A DNA stretch of 64,000 nt, taken from assembly GCF_013201725.1 (NCBI RefSeq), contig NZ_CP053835.1, positions 2,356,001 to 2,420,000 of the forward strand, written 5' to 3'. The notes beneath the pieces are model-generated. The model ran no database searches. It saw only the letters and a list, made by a program, of their open reading frames with translations, and had not been told where the DNA came from. Source of the DNA: Arcobacter defluvii (lineage in GTDB: Bacteria > Campylobacterota > Campylobacteria > Campylobacterales > Arcobacteraceae). Both the position numbers and the translations under genes were made by a program. Below are positions 20,826 through 30,238 of the stretch, in pieces; within the stretch, counting starts at the first letter, position 1; each line of letters begins with the position of its first letter.

Positions 20826-21922
20826 TTCAAATCATAAATGCATAATTTCTGAAGAAAAGGTGTAAGTGGGGTTAACAAATATTTTGTTATCCTTATTTCG
20901 CCAAAAACAGGAAAAATATTTATGCGAAAATTCACACAGTTAACCCTAAAAGTAAGATATCAAATATCTGCTTACACTAAAGTTGGATACACTCAAATTC
21001 AAATAGCAAATACTTTAGGTATTTCACAATCCACTGTTAGTAGAGAGATAAAGAGAAATAGTTCTGAAGGTATTTATAAACCAGAACTTGCTGAACAGTT
21101 TAGTTTCTATAGACACAAATATAAATCAAAGCATTTAAAGCTTACTAGAAAAGTAATGAATTACATCAAAGATAAATTAAAATTAGATTGGTCTCCTGAA
21201 CAAATATCAGGAGTAATGAAATTACAAAAGCTTTCTTATGTATCACATGAAACTATTTATCAATATATCTACAAAAATAAATGCCATGGTGGAAAGTTAT
21301 ATTTAATGCTACGTCATAAAAACAAAAAGTATCACAAGAGATGAAATGACTATAACTCTAGAGGAATTATTAAAAATAGAGTATCAATTGAGAAAAGACC
21401 AAAAGTTGTTGAATACAAAAAAAGAGTTGGTGATTTTGAAATTGATACAGTCATTGGTAAAAACCATATTGGAGCATTAGTTACAATAGTTGATAGAGCA
21501 ACAAAGTTTACTCTCATCAAAAAAGTTGATTCTAAGAAAGCTGATGTGGTTACACAAGCTTTAATTGATATGCTTTATCCAATAAAAGCAATTACTCATA
21601 CAATTACTTCTGATAATGGTAAAGAGTTTGCTTATCATGAAGAAGTATCAAAAGCTTTAGATACAAAGTTTTACTTTGCAAATCCATATCATTCATGGGA
21701 AAGAGGATTAAATGAACATACAAATGGTTTAATACGTCAGTATTTACCAAAACAAACAGATTTCACTAAAGTCAAAAGAAGAGAAATTAGAGAAATACAA
21801 AACAGGTTAAATAACAGACCTAGAAAATCTCTTGGTTACAAAACTCCATCTGAGGTTTTTTATGCTAAAGTTGCAAAAGTTTTAACAGCTTAGTTTGGTG
21901 AATTTATGCATTTATCTCTTGA
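20826..21922 (+). mobile_element. IS30-family insertion sequence
   Basis: A roughly 1.1-kb element bounded by imperfect inverted repeats: TTCAA, three variable bases, ATAAATGCATAA at 20826-20845, and the same in inverse at 21903-21922 (17 of 20 match). It contains one IS30-type transposase frame. The size and terminal repeat length suit IS30. No target duplication could be identified with confidence. It is inserted between a tautomerase remnant and the tRNA-Asn array. Confidence 0.75.
20922..21893 (+). pseudogene. IS30-family transposase, one nonsense codon
   Basis: The frame is continuous for 323 codons except a TGA at 21342-21344 (codon 141). The N-terminal part has an HTH (YTQIQIANTLGISQSTVSREIKRN) and a second DNA-binding region (WSPEQISGVMK and SHETIYQYIY). 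The C-terminal part has the DDE core: Asp175 in FEIDTVIG, Asp231 in SDNGKEF, and Glu265 in ERGLNEHTNG, with the IS30 D-33-E spacing. All catalytic residues lie after the stop, so the element is probably inactive unless read through. No frameshift is seen, so the mutation may be recent, or a sequencing error. Confidence 0.85.
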
Positions 21923-21947
21923 ATTGGCGATTTATAAAAAAGTAAAA

Positions 21948-22022
21948 TGGCTCCGGCACCTGGATTCGAACCAGGGACCAAATGATTAACAGTCATCTAC
22001 TCTACCGCTGAGCTATGCCGGA
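21948..22022 (-). tRNA. tRNA-Asn (GUU), copy 4 in transcript order
   Basis: A 75-base cloverleaf with encoded CCA: acceptor TCCGGCA/TGCCGGA, anticodon GTT in CTGTTAA, T loop GGTTCGAATCC. Last gene of the array, about 25 bases from the IS30 end. Confidence 0.97.
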
Positions 22023-22061
22023 ATTTGATTTTTATTTTATTGTAAGTTTTGAATTTATAAA

Positions 22062-22136
22062 TGGCTCCGGCACCTGGATTCGAACCAGGGACCAAATGAT
22101 TAACAGTCATCTACTCTACCGCTGAGCTATGCCGGA
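22062..22136 (-). tRNA. tRNA-Asn (GUU), copy 3 in transcript order
   Basis: Identical in sequence to the neighbouring copies. It is separated from copy 4 by 39 bases that are the same as the 39 bases on its other side, so the repeat unit is 114 bases. Confidence 0.97.
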
Positions 22137-22175
22137 ATTTGATTTTTATTTTATTGTAAGTTTTGAATTTATAAA

Positions 22176-22250
22176 TGGCTCCGGCACCTGGATTCGAACC
22201 AGGGACCAAATGATTAACAGTCATCTACTCTACCGCTGAGCTATGCCGGA
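22176..22250 (-). tRNA. tRNA-Asn (GUU), copy 2 in transcript order
   Basis: Identical cloverleaf with anticodon GTT and encoded CCA. The spacer toward copy 1 (22251-22283) differs from the 39-base spacer on the other side. Confidence 0.97.
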
Positions 22251-22283
22251 ATCTATAAATTATAAGTATCAAAGTCAAAGTAA

Positions 22284-22358
22284 TGGCTCCGGCACCTGGA
22301 TTCGAACCAGGGACCAAATGATTAACAGTCATCTACTCTACCGCTGAGCTATGCCGGA
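22284..22358 (-). tRNA. tRNA-Asn (GUU), copy 1 in transcript order
   Basis: Identical cloverleaf with anticodon GTT and encoded CCA. It is first after the promoter at 22388-22416 and is probably the ancestral copy, because its flanks are unique. Confidence 0.97.
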
Positions 22359-22387
22359 ATTTATGACTTTAACTTTAATGGGGTGGA

Positions 22388-22416
22388 ATTATAGTAGAAA
22401 AAGTTTTTATTGTCAA
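22388..22416 (-). promoter_or_regulatory. promoter of the tRNA-Asn array
   Basis: On the minus strand TTGACA (22416-22411) and TATAAT (22393-22388) are perfect hexamers with a 17-base spacer. The predicted start near 22381 is about 23 bases before the first tRNA-Asn. It lies 8 bases after the radical SAM stop codon. Confidence 0.87.
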
Positions 22417-22423
22417 GACTTTT

Positions 22424-23341
22424 TTATATATTTTTATAAAAATCAACTCCACTACTATTTACAATATATATTTTCTTTTCTTCTAAAAGTTTTAGTAAAA
22501 TATCTTTTGATTTATCATCAAACATATTTTCTATATCTTCTTTTGTAAGTGGTCTTCTTTTTAACATAAAAAGTATTTCATCTTCACTATAAGTTTGAAT
22601 CAATTTTGGTCTATTTTTAAAAACGATATTTACATTTATATTTTCAAATCTATTTGCAACTTTTTCTAAAAATTCATAACTTACTGGATTTACTTTATAT
22701 GCTGGTGGTCTATCTATAGTTCCAATATCAACTCTTTTAGGATTGATTTGTTTTACGGCATTAAACAATAACTCTATTTCTTCATCTTTATCATTTACAT
22801 CTTTAACAAATAAAATTTCTAAAACAAAATCATTCGTTGTTTTTTGTGAGAATTCAATCATAGAAGGAACAATTTTTTCAATTTCTACACTTTTGTTTTG
22901 TCTATCAAGTTTTTTAAAACACTTTTCACTTATGCAATCTAAAGATAATTTAACAATATCAATTTTTAATAGAGCTTCAAAAATATCTTTTTTATAAATC
23001 GTACTTCCATTTGATAAAATTAAAGTTTTTGTTTCACCTTTTATTTTATTAATCTCATCAATTAAATCATTTAATTTTGGATATAAAGTTGGTTCACCAT
23101 TACATGTTATAGTTATTACATCTATTTTTGGATGATTTTTAAAACTCTCTTTTATTGCACTTGTAATTTCTTCAACACTTGGAAATGTATCCATTTTTTC
23201 AATAGTTTTTGCACCTTCTAATTCACAATATAAACAATCAAAATTACACTGTTTTTTTGATGGCGATAAATCAATACCTAATGATATACCAAATCTTCGT
23301 GAAGGTATTGGTCCAAAAATAATAGAATTTGAATAAGACAA
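22424..23341 (-). CDS. radical SAM protein
   Basis: A 305-residue protein with the radical SAM cluster motif CNFDCLYC (Cys32, 36, 39) after FGPIPSRRFGISLGIDLSP, and the GEP-type SAM contact TCNGEPTLYPKL. The FGPIPSRR opening marks a widespread COG0731-like group related to wyosine-type enzymes, with no settled reaction. The last 80 residues look like a small winged-helix domain (LTKEDIENMFD and ILLKLLEEKKIYIV). The start is TTG 23341 with AAGGA about 10 bases upstream. Single gene between hemE and the tRNA-Asn array. Confidence 0.82.
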   Translation of the reverse strand: MSYSNSIIFGPIPSRRFGISLGIDLSPSKKQCNFDCLYCELEGAKTIEKMDTFPSVEEITSAIKESFKNHPKIDVITITCNGEPTLYPKLNDLIDEINKIKGETKTLILSNGSTIYKKDIFEALLKIDIVKLSLDCISEKCFKKLDRQNKSVEIEKIVPSMIEFSQKTTNDFVLEILFVKDVNDKDEEIELLFNAVKQINPKRVDIGTIDRPPAYKVNPVSYEFLEKVANRFENINVNIVFKNRPKLIQTYSEDEILFMLKRRPLTKEDIENMFDDKSKDILLKLLEEKKIYIVNSSGVDFYKNI

Positions 23342-23360
23342 AATAAAAATCCTTTTAAAT

Positions 23361-23390
23361 AAAAAAAGAGAAGCTAAATAGCTTCTCTTT
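23361..23390 (-). terminator. terminator after hemE
   Basis: A perfect 11-bp stem (23365-23375 with 23380-23390) with a 4-base loop. On the minus strand it is followed by seven T, a strong intrinsic terminator 29 bases after the hemE stop. Confidence 0.88.
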
Positions 23391-23418
23391 TATAATAATT
23401 TTCTAAAACAAATTTGTT

Positions 23419-24459
23419 TTATGCTTTTTTTGAAACTCTTTGACACTCTTTTACAAAGTGAATTGCATTTTCAACTGGAACATCAGGTAAAATTCCATGA
23501 CCTAAATTAAAGATGTGTCCACTTCCACCCATAATATTTTGAATTGCTTCAACACACATAGTTGTTGCCTCTTTTGAATATAATCTACAAGGTTCCATAT
23601 TTCCTTGTAAAACATATTTTTCACCTAATTTTTCCTTTGCAAGAGCCATTGGTGTTCCCCAGTCTACTCCAAATACATCGAAGTTTCCATAAACTAAACC
23701 TCTTTCAATAAATGAAGCTATTCCTTTTGGGAACATGATAATAGGAATATGAGGATATTTTTCTTTTAAATACTCAGCAATCTCCACCATATATTTCCAA
23801 GAAAATTCATCATATTTTGAAGGTTCAATTGCCGCAGCCCATGAATCAAAGATTTGAACTACATCAACTCCAGCTTCAATTTGTTTTTCCATATAAAACT
23901 TAACTACATCTGTTACACGTCTAAGGATTTTATGTAAAAATTCTGGATTCGAATACATCATTTTTTTACAAAGATTGTATGTTTTTGTTCCTTGACCTTC
24001 AATCATATAAGTAGCAAGTGTCCAAGGAGCACCTGTAAATCCAATTAAAGCTTTATCTTGGGGTAATCTTTGTTTTAAAATCTTAATAGTTTCATAAACA
24101 TAAGTTAATTTATTTGCAGCTTCTTCACCACCAATTAAAGCATCTAAATCTTCTTCAGTTTTAATTGGTTTATCAAATACTGGACCTTCACCTTTTAAAA
24201 AGTCTAATTTCATTCCCATTTCATTTGGAACAACTAAAATATCACTAAATAAAATAGCTGCATCAACACCAACTATATCTAAAGGTTGGATTGTAACTTC
24301 AGCTGCTAATTCTGGATTGTGACATAAATTTAAAAAGTTTCCAGCTTTTGCTCTAACTTCCATATATTCAGGTAAATATCGTCCAGCTTGTCTCATCATC
24401 CAAACAGGAGTATAAGGAGTCTCTTTTCTAAAACATGCATCTACAAAAATTTTTGACAT
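23419..24459 (-). CDS. hemE: uroporphyrinogen decarboxylase
   Basis: A 346-residue enzyme from ATG 24459 (AAAGG 6 bases upstream). The family signatures are [19 protein letters not shown] near the N-terminus, [16 protein letters not shown], and [12 protein letters not shown]. It removes four carboxyl groups from uroporphyrinogen III to give coproporphyrinogen III in haem synthesis. An upstream in-frame ATG at 24483 lies inside the YqhA gene and lacks a ribosome site. It is co-directional with and closely follows the YqhA, asd and gyrA genes. Confidence 0.96.
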   Translation of the reverse strand: MSKIFVDACFRKETPYTPVWMMRQAGRYLPEYMEVRAKAGNFLNLCHNPELAAEVTIQPLDIVGVDAAILFSDILVVPNEMGMKLDFLKGEGPVFDKPIKTEEDLDALIGGEEAANKLTYVYETIKILKQRLPQDKALIGFTGAPWTLATYMIEGQGTKTYNLCKKMMYSNPEFLHKILRRVTDVVKFYMEKQIEAGVDVVQIFDSWAAAIEPSKYDEFSWKYMVEIAEYLKEKYPHIPIIMFPKGIASFIERGLVYGNFDVFGVDWGTPMALAKEKLGEKYVLQGNMEPCRLYSKEATTMCVEAIQNIMGGSGHIFNLGHGILPDVPVENAIHFVKECQRVSKKA

Positions 24460-24469
24460 TTTTAACCTT

Positions 24470-24976
24470 TTAATATTTTCCAACTTTATTTAAAAAATAA
24501 AGTCCTAATGATAATAGTGCAATTGAAACAGCAAAATAAAGCATCTCTAATGCACCATCATATTTTGTATGTAAAACTTTTTGAAAAAAGCTTACAATTA
24601 ATACCATAACAATTACTTTTGCAATTTTATCTTTTAATTGGTCTAATGAATGAATTGCTAGAATATTACTACCACTTGCTTCAGCAGCATCAATTTTTGA
24701 AATAAATAGTTCGTAAATACCAAATGCAAAAATTAACATAACTACAGCAATTAAGTATAAATCAACTGCACCTATAATCTTACTTACTATTTCTTCATGA
24801 AAATTTTCTGGATGCAAACCATTTAAATAAACATCTAGTGCATATTTAATAACTTCATAAATATCCATTGAAGCAACAACAAAAAGTATTATTGAACCTA
24901 ATAATCCAAATATTACTGCAAGCAAAACAAAAAGTCTTGCTTGCCACATTGTAGTTTCAAAAATTTTTTCTAACAT
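24470..24976 (-). CDS. YqhA/UPF0114-family membrane protein
   Basis: From ATG 24976 the product has 168 residues ([34 protein letters not shown]). It has three or four transmembrane segments and the family segment [34 protein letters not shown]0114/YqhA proteins have no established function. The start sits one base after the asd stop, and the C-terminus lies 10 bases before hemE, so asd, this gene and hemE may share a transcript. An earlier in-frame ATG at 24988 would overlap asd. Confidence 0.83.
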   Translation of the reverse strand: MLEKIFETTMWQARLFVLLAVIFGLLGSIILFVVASMDIYEVIKYALDVYLNGLHPENFHEEIVSKIIGAVDLYLIAVVMLIFAFGIYELFISKIDAAEASGSNILAIHSLDQLKDKIAKVIVMVLIVSFFQKVLHTKYDGALEMLYFAVSIALLSLGLYFLNKVGKY

Positions 24977-24977
24977 A

Positions 24978-26015
24978 TTAAATGTCATTTTCCATATCAA
25001 TCCATTTAAGAGCGATTCTAACTGCATTCGTTGCAGCCCCTACTCTTACTTGGTCAGCTACGTTAAAATAATGAACAATATTTGAAGCATATACATCTTT
25101 TCTAATTCTTCCAACATAAGTTAAATCTGTATCTGTTGAAATAATTGGCATTGGATATTTTTTATTTGGTAAATCATCTATTACTTTTAAATTCTCAAAA
25201 TTATCAAATACTTCTCTAACTTTTTCTAAATCAACTTCAATATTTTCATCAAATGTAACTGTAATTGATTCACTATGAGATCTTAAAACAGGAACTCTTA
25301 CACAAGTTGCAGCAACTTGAATCTCTTTATGCATAATTTTTTGAGTTTCATTTACCATTTTCATTTCTTCTTTTGTAAATCCATTTTCTTTTGCAACATC
25401 AATTTGAGGAATTACATTTAAAGCTATTTGATAAGGGAAAGCTTTTATCTCTGTTTCATCTAATCTAAATGCAAAAAAGTCTTGCATTTGTTTTACAAGT
25501 TCTTCCATACCAGTTTTTCCAGCACCTGAAACAGCTTGATATGTTGAAACATCAACTCTTTTAATACCATATAAATCATCTAGCGGTTTTAAACTTTGAA
25601 CCATTTGAATAGTTGAACAATTTGGATTTGCAATTATTCCCGTTTCTTTCCATAATTTAATATCTTCTGGATTAACTTCTGGAACTACTAATGGAACTTT
25701 TGGATCCATTCTAAAATGACTTGTATTATCAATTACAACGGCACCTGCTTCAACTGCATATTTAGCGAATTTTTCAGAGACTGAACCACCTGCACTAAAA
25801 AAAGCAATTTCAACATCATTTTCTTCAAATACAGTTTCAGTTAATTCTAAAACTGTAACTTCTTTATTCATATATTCAATTTTTGAACCAGCACTTCTTG
25901 CACTTGCCAATGGTATTAATTTATTTATTGGGAAATTATTTTCTTCTAAAACTCTAAATAACTCTTCACCAACTGCACCAGTTGCTCCAACAACTGCAAC
26001 ATTAAACTTTCTCAT
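24978..26015 (-). CDS. asd: aspartate-semialdehyde dehydrogenase
   Basis: A 345-residue NADP-dependent enzyme. GATGAVGEE (10-18) is the nucleotide loop, the active Cys133 lies in NPNCSTIQ, and VSGAGKTGMEEL and a late HSESITV segment match the family. It reduces aspartyl phosphate to the semialdehyde for lysine, diaminopimelate, threonine and methionine. It begins 4 bases after the gyrA stop, a linkage I recall from related species. Confidence 0.96.
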   Translation of the reverse strand: MRKFNVAVVGATGAVGEELFRVLEENNFPINKLIPLASARSAGSKIEYMNKEVTVLELTETVFEENDVEIAFFSAGGSVSEKFAKYAVEAGAVVIDNTSHFRMDPKVPLVVPEVNPEDIKLWKETGIIANPNCSTIQMVQSLKPLDDLYGIKRVDVSTYQAVSGAGKTGMEELVKQMQDFFAFRLDETEIKAFPYQIALNVIPQIDVAKENGFTKEEMKMVNETQKIMHKEIQVAATCVRVPVLRSHSESITVTFDENIEVDLEKVREVFDNFENLKVIDDLPNKKYPMPIISTDTDLTYVGRIRKDVYASNIVHYFNVADQVRVGAATNAVRIALKWIDMENDI

Positions 26016-26018
26016 TTC

Positions 26019-28622
26019 TTATTCTTCCTCATCTTTTTCTAAATTATCATCATTTTTTTCTAAATCTAAAACATCTAATAAAGTTTGATTTTTTGCATTT
26101 GTAGAAATTTCAATATTCGTTTCTAAAATTTCTCCATCTTCGTTATATCTAATAACATTTCCATTTTCATCAAGTTCTATCTCTTCATCCTCTTTTGGAC
26201 ATTTAGCAATAGACACAACTTTATCATTTTTATCTACATTTACAATAATTACTCCAGCTGTATTTCTACCTGCTTTTCTAATTGATTGCATATCAACTCT
26301 AATCATTTTTCCAATTGAAGTTAATAACATTAAATCTTGTGAATCATCAACTAAAACTTCTCCAATAACATTTCCAGTCTTTGGTGATAATTTCATAGAT
26401 ATAACTCCAGAACCCGCTCTATTTGTAAGTCTATATTCACTTACTGTTGTTCTTTTCCCTATACCTTTTTCTGAAACAGTTAGTAACTCTTGTTCTTCAT
26501 TACTTACAACATCAGCATCAACTACAAAATCTACATCATGTTTAAACTTAATACCTCTAACCCCTCTTGTACTTCTTCCTTGATCTCTCGTTTTTTCAAT
26601 TTCAAATCTAATACATTGTCCCATACTTGTGAAAATCATTAAAAATTGCGTATCAACATCAGCAATTTTAGCAGTTACTATTTCATCTGCATCATCAAGA
26701 ACAATTGCTCTTACGCCATTACTTCTGATATTTGAGAATTCACTTAAAGAAGTTCTTTTAATAATCCCATTTCTTGTGAAGAATACTAGAGATTTAGATT
26801 CATCAAAATCAGGTGTTGGAATAATTTCCATAATTTTTTCATCAGGTCTTAAATTGATTAAGTTAACGACTGCTTTACCTTTTGCCGTTCTACTTCCTTC
26901 AGGAATTTTATAAACTTTTAACCAATATAATTGTCCCATATTTGTAACAAACATTAAAGTATCATGAGTATTACTTACAAAGAATTTTTCAATAAAATCA
27001 TCATCGTGTGTAGTAACTGCAACTTTACCTTTACCACCTCTTTTTTGTTTTTCATAAGATTTAATTGGAACTCTTTTTACATATCCATTATGTGTAATTG
27101 TTACAACCATAGGTTCATTTGGAATTAAATCTTCTATATCAATTTCATCATAAGAATCTTCAATTTCAGTTCTTCTATCATTTGCAAATTTTTCTTGAAT
27201 TTCTGTTAATTCTTCTTTGATAATTTGATTTAATTTTTCTTCAGATTTTAAAATTGATTCTAGTTCTGCAATTAATATCATAAGTTCAGCATATTCAGCT
27301 TCTAATTTATCTCTTTGAAGACCTGTTAATCTTCCAAGTCTCATATCTAAAATAGCTTGAGATTGAATTGGGCTTAATCCAAATCTTGTCTCCAAGCTAG
27401 CTTTTGCTTCTGCATCATTTGAACTTGCTCTAATAATTCTTACAACTTCATCGATGTTATCAACAGCAATTTTTAAACCTTCTAAAATATGTGCTCTAGC
27501 TTTTGCTTTTTCTAAATCAAATATTGTTCTTCTAATAATTACAGTTTTTCTATGTGATAAGAAAATATTTAATAATTGAGGTAAATTAAATACTTTTGGT
27601 TCTTTATTGTAAACAGCTAAAAGAATAATTCCAAATGTAGTTTCCATTGGAGTTGATTTATATAAATTGTTTAAAACAATCTCACTCATTGCATCTTTTT
27701 TAAGCTCAATTACAACTCTAATACCTTCTCTATCAGATTCATCTCTAACTTCCGCAATTCCTTCAATTTGTTTATCTTTTGCAAGATTTGCAATAAGTTC
27801 AATTAGTCTTGCTTTATTCACTTGATAAGGTAATTCATCAAGAACTATAATCTCTTTTTTACCTCTTGTTTCAATGTGATGTTTAGCTCTAATTCTAACT
27901 CTTCCACGTCCTGTGTTATATGCATCAATAATTCCACGTCTTCCAAAAATTGTTCCACCAGTTGGGAAATCTGGACCTTGAATAAATTGCATTAATTCAT
28001 CTGCTGTTGCATCTGGATTATCAATTGTATATAAAACAGCATTTAATAATTCATTAATATTATGTGGAGGAATTTTTGTAGCCATTCCAACTGCAATTCC
28101 TTCACTACCATTTAAAAGTAAAGTAGGAACACGAGTAGGAAGAACTGAAGGTTCTTTCATTGTATCATCATAATTTGGAACAAAATTTACAGTATCTTTG
28201 TCTAAATCTCTTAATACTTCTTCAGCTATTCTTGTCATTCTTGCTTCTGTATATCTCATTGCTGCTGCACTATCACCATCGATTGAACCGAAGTTTCCTT
28301 GTCCATCAACAAGTGGTGCTCTCATTGAGAAATTTTGTGCCATTCTAACTAAGGCATCATAAACAGAAGTATCTCCATGTGGATGGTATTTACCAATAAC
28401 ATCTCCAACAATTCTTGCTGATTTTTTATAAGCTGATTTTGAAGTAATACTTAAATCATGCATAGCATATAAGATTCTTCTATGAACAGGTTTTAAACCA
28501 TCTTTTGCATCTGGCAATGCCCGACCAATAATAACACTCATAGAATAATCTAAATATGAGGCTTTAACTGAATCCTCAATATTTACATCTATAATATCTT
28601 GATTTTCGAAAAGGTTTTCCAT
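26019..28622 (-). CDS. gyrA: DNA gyrase subunit A
   Basis: An 867-residue type II topoisomerase subunit. The breakage-reunion domain has the active Tyr in [11 protein letters not shown], and the C-terminal half carries six repeated blade motifs ending with the GyrA-box region (QKRGGKGK). The quinolone-determining segment [15 protein letters not shown] has Thr85 and Asp89, the wild-type residues; Thr85 corresponds to Thr86 of C. jejuni. With GyrB it introduces negative supercoils. The acidic C-terminal tail ([11 protein letters not shown]) is normal for the group. Confidence 0.97.
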   Translation of the reverse strand: MENLFENQDIIDVNIEDSVKASYLDYSMSVIIGRALPDAKDGLKPVHRRILYAMHDLSITSKSAYKKSARIVGDVIGKYHPHGDTSVYDALVRMAQNFSMRAPLVDGQGNFGSIDGDSAAAMRYTEARMTRIAEEVLRDLDKDTVNFVPNYDDTMKEPSVLPTRVPTLLLNGSEGIAVGMATKIPPHNINELLNAVLYTIDNPDATADELMQFIQGPDFPTGGTIFGRRGIIDAYNTGRGRVRIRAKHHIETRGKKEIIVLDELPYQVNKARLIELIANLAKDKQIEGIAEVRDESDREGIRVVIELKKDAMSEIVLNNLYKSTPMETTFGIILLAVYNKEPKVFNLPQLLNIFLSHRKTVIIRRTIFDLEKAKARAHILEGLKIAVDNIDEVVRIIRASSNDAEAKASLETRFGLSPIQSQAILDMRLGRLTGLQRDKLEAEYAELMILIAELESILKSEEKLNQIIKEELTEIQEKFANDRRTEIEDSYDEIDIEDLIPNEPMVVTITHNGYVKRVPIKSYEKQKRGGKGKVAVTTHDDDFIEKFFVSNTHDTLMFVTNMGQLYWLKVYKIPEGSRTAKGKAVVNLINLRPDEKIMEIIPTPDFDESKSLVFFTRNGIIKRTSLSEFSNIRSNGVRAIVLDDADEIVTAKIADVDTQFLMIFTSMGQCIRFEIEKTRDQGRSTRGVRGIKFKHDVDFVVDADVVSNEEQELLTVSEKGIGKRTTVSEYRLTNRAGSGVISMKLSPKTGNVIGEVLVDDSQDLMLLTSIGKMIRVDMQSIRKAGRNTAGVIIVNVDKNDKVVSIAKCPKEDEEIELDENGNVIRYNEDGEILETNIEISTNAKNQTLLDVLDLEKNDDNLEKDEEE

Positions 28623-28704
28623 AAAAAAAGGCCTTTGTAATATAAAATTGATTTATTTTATCTAAATTGCGCTTAGTACTTCTTGTAATAACTTTTTAGA
28701 AAAT

Positions 28705-28746
28705 AAAAAAGGGGATAAAAGTCAAAACCTTCATCCCCTTTTTATT
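28705..28746 (-). terminator. terminator after the DUF465 gene
   Basis: AAAAAAGGGGAT at 28705-28716 pairs with ATCCCCTTTTTT near 28732-28743. On the minus strand the hairpin ends in a T-run. It lies between the small DUF465 gene and the gyrA start. Confidence 0.75.
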
Positions 28747-28760
28747 TTTTAAATTAAAAA

Positions 28761-28976
28761 TTAATTTTCAGCTTTATATTTTACAATAGTTGCAAAAATT
28801 TCATCTTTTAATTTTAATTTTTCTTTTTTCTTAGATTCAATTTCAAATTGATCAGCATGAGACTCTTCAAGTTTAGAAACTAAATCATCTAACTCATTGT
28901 GTCTTTCAAAAAGTTTGTTAAAATGTGCATCTTTTTGTTTTAACTCTGTAATTACATCTCTGTATTCGTGAAACAT
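28761..28976 (-). CDS. DUF465 (YdcH-like) small coiled-coil protein
   Basis: A 71-residue, highly charged protein (MFHEYRDVITELKQKDAHFNKLFERHNELDDLVSKLEE). The heptad pattern and the H-x-F/L-E-R-H-N-E-L-D segment are typical of DUF465/YdcH. It likely forms a helical hairpin; the role is not known. Single gene with its own terminator, upstream of gyrA on the same strand. Confidence 0.85.
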   Translation of the reverse strand: MFHEYRDVITELKQKDAHFNKLFERHNELDDLVSKLEESHADQFEIESKKKEKLKLKDEIFATIVKYKAEN

Positions 28977-29055
28977 ACTTATATCCTATGTGTTTAAATT
29001 TGAATTCGCCGATTATACTAAAAAAGTACTTAATTTTTTGTAAAATTATTTAATA

Positions 29056-30237
29056 TTAACTTCTATAATCTGCATTTATCTCAACATACTTATAACCTAA
29101 ATCACAACCATATGCTGTAAACTTACCATCACCTAAACCAATATCACAAACTATTTTATATTTATCTTTTTTTAGAACATCTGCTGCTTTTGCTTCAGTT
29201 TGTGCATCAAAACAGATTTCACCTTTATTAAATACAACAACATCATTATAAGAAATTACTAATTTTTCATCGTCACAATCAATTCTTGATGCTCCAATAG
29301 TTGAAGCAATTCTTCCAAAATTTGGATCTTCTCCAAAAAGTGCAGTTTTTACTAGAAGTGAATTAGATAATGCTTTTGCTGCAATTTCGGCTTGTTCATT
29401 TGAAACAGCATTGATCACTTCAAATGCTGCAACTTTCTTAGCACCTTCACCATCAGCTACCATTAACATCGCCATATCATGCATTACAAGTCTTAATGAT
29501 TCTTTAAATGCTTCTTTATCATAAGCATTTGATTTTCCATTTGCTAAAACCATTACTGTGTCATTAGTTGAAGTATCACCATCAACAGAAATTGCATTAA
29601 ATGTAGTTTTACTATTTACAATTAATGCCTCTTTTATATCTTCAAAAGGAGCAGCAGCATCTGTACAAATAAAACAAAGCATAGTTGCAAGATTTGGATT
29701 TATCATTCCAGCACCTTTTGCAACAGCACCTATTTTAAATGAAGTTCCATTTTCTAGTTTTACTTCATACATACAAGTTTTTGGGTATGCATCTGTTGTC
29801 ATAATTGCACGTGAAAGGTTTTCACCATTTTTAGCCATTAAGTCAAATTTTTTCGCACCTGCAACTAATTTTTCAATTGGTAATGGATTTCCTATAACAC
29901 CTGTACTGCTCATTACTGGATTTATTAAATCAAAATCAAGTTGAGAAAACAAAGTATTAATTGATTCAATACCTTTTCTTCCAGTTAATGCATTTGCATT
30001 TTTTGAGTTAATTAATACAAAATTCGTTTTAAAATTTTCACCATATTGTAAAAAATGTTTTAAAGGTGCTGCTTGAAATCTATTTTCTGTAAAAATTGCT
30101 GCAACAGTACAAGCTTCTTTTGTATAAATAAATCCTAAATCGTTGTTTCCATTTGGTTTAAGACCTGCATGAATCCCATCACAATAAAATCCATCAATTT
30201 GATCGATATAACCTTTTATTGGCAAAATAGTAAACAT
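29056..30237 (-). CDS. argJ: bifunctional glutamate N-acetyltransferase/amino-acid acetyltransferase
   Basis: A 393-residue self-cleaving enzyme. The cleavage site is Ala184-Thr185 in NLATMLCFICTDAA, with Thr185 the nucleophile of the beta chain. VAKGAGMI precedes it, and FGEDPNFGRI, a conserved segment, lies in the C-terminal half. It recycles the acetyl group from N-acetylornithine to glutamate in arginine synthesis, and possibly also uses acetyl-CoA. It overlaps no neighbour but follows the potassium channel gene by one base. Confidence 0.95.
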   Translation of the reverse strand: MFTILPIKGYIDQIDGFYCDGIHAGLKPNGNNDLGFIYTKEACTVAAIFTENRFQAAPLKHFLQYGENFKTNFVLINSKNANALTGRKGIESINTLFSQLDFDLINPVMSSTGVIGNPLPIEKLVAGAKKFDLMAKNGENLSRAIMTTDAYPKTCMYEVKLENGTSFKIGAVAKGAGMINPNLATMLCFICTDAAAPFEDIKEALIVNSKTTFNAISVDGDTSTNDTVMVLANGKSNAYDKEAFKESLRLVMHDMAMLMVADGEGAKKVAAFEVINAVSNEQAEIAAKALSNSLLVKTALFGEDPNFGRIASTIGASRIDCDDEKLVISYNDVVVFNKGEICFDAQTEAKAADVLKKDKYKIVCDIGLGDGKFTAYGCDLGYKYVEINADYRS

Positions 30238-30238
30238 T

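Noticed and set aside
20753-20935. 60-codon minus-strand frame beside the IS30 element
   Set aside because: It overlaps the element end and the tautomerase remnant and has no ribosome site or domain.
21342-21344. TGA in the transposase as a selenocysteine or programmed stop
   Set aside because: No stem-loop or selenoprotein context was evident, and IS30 transposases do not use selenocysteine; a plain nonsense mutation is simpler.
21948-22358. Regular repeats with similar spacing, CRISPR-like
   Set aside because: The repeats are 75 bases long and fold as tRNA-Asn with CCA ends; the spacers are nearly identical, unlike CRISPR spacers.
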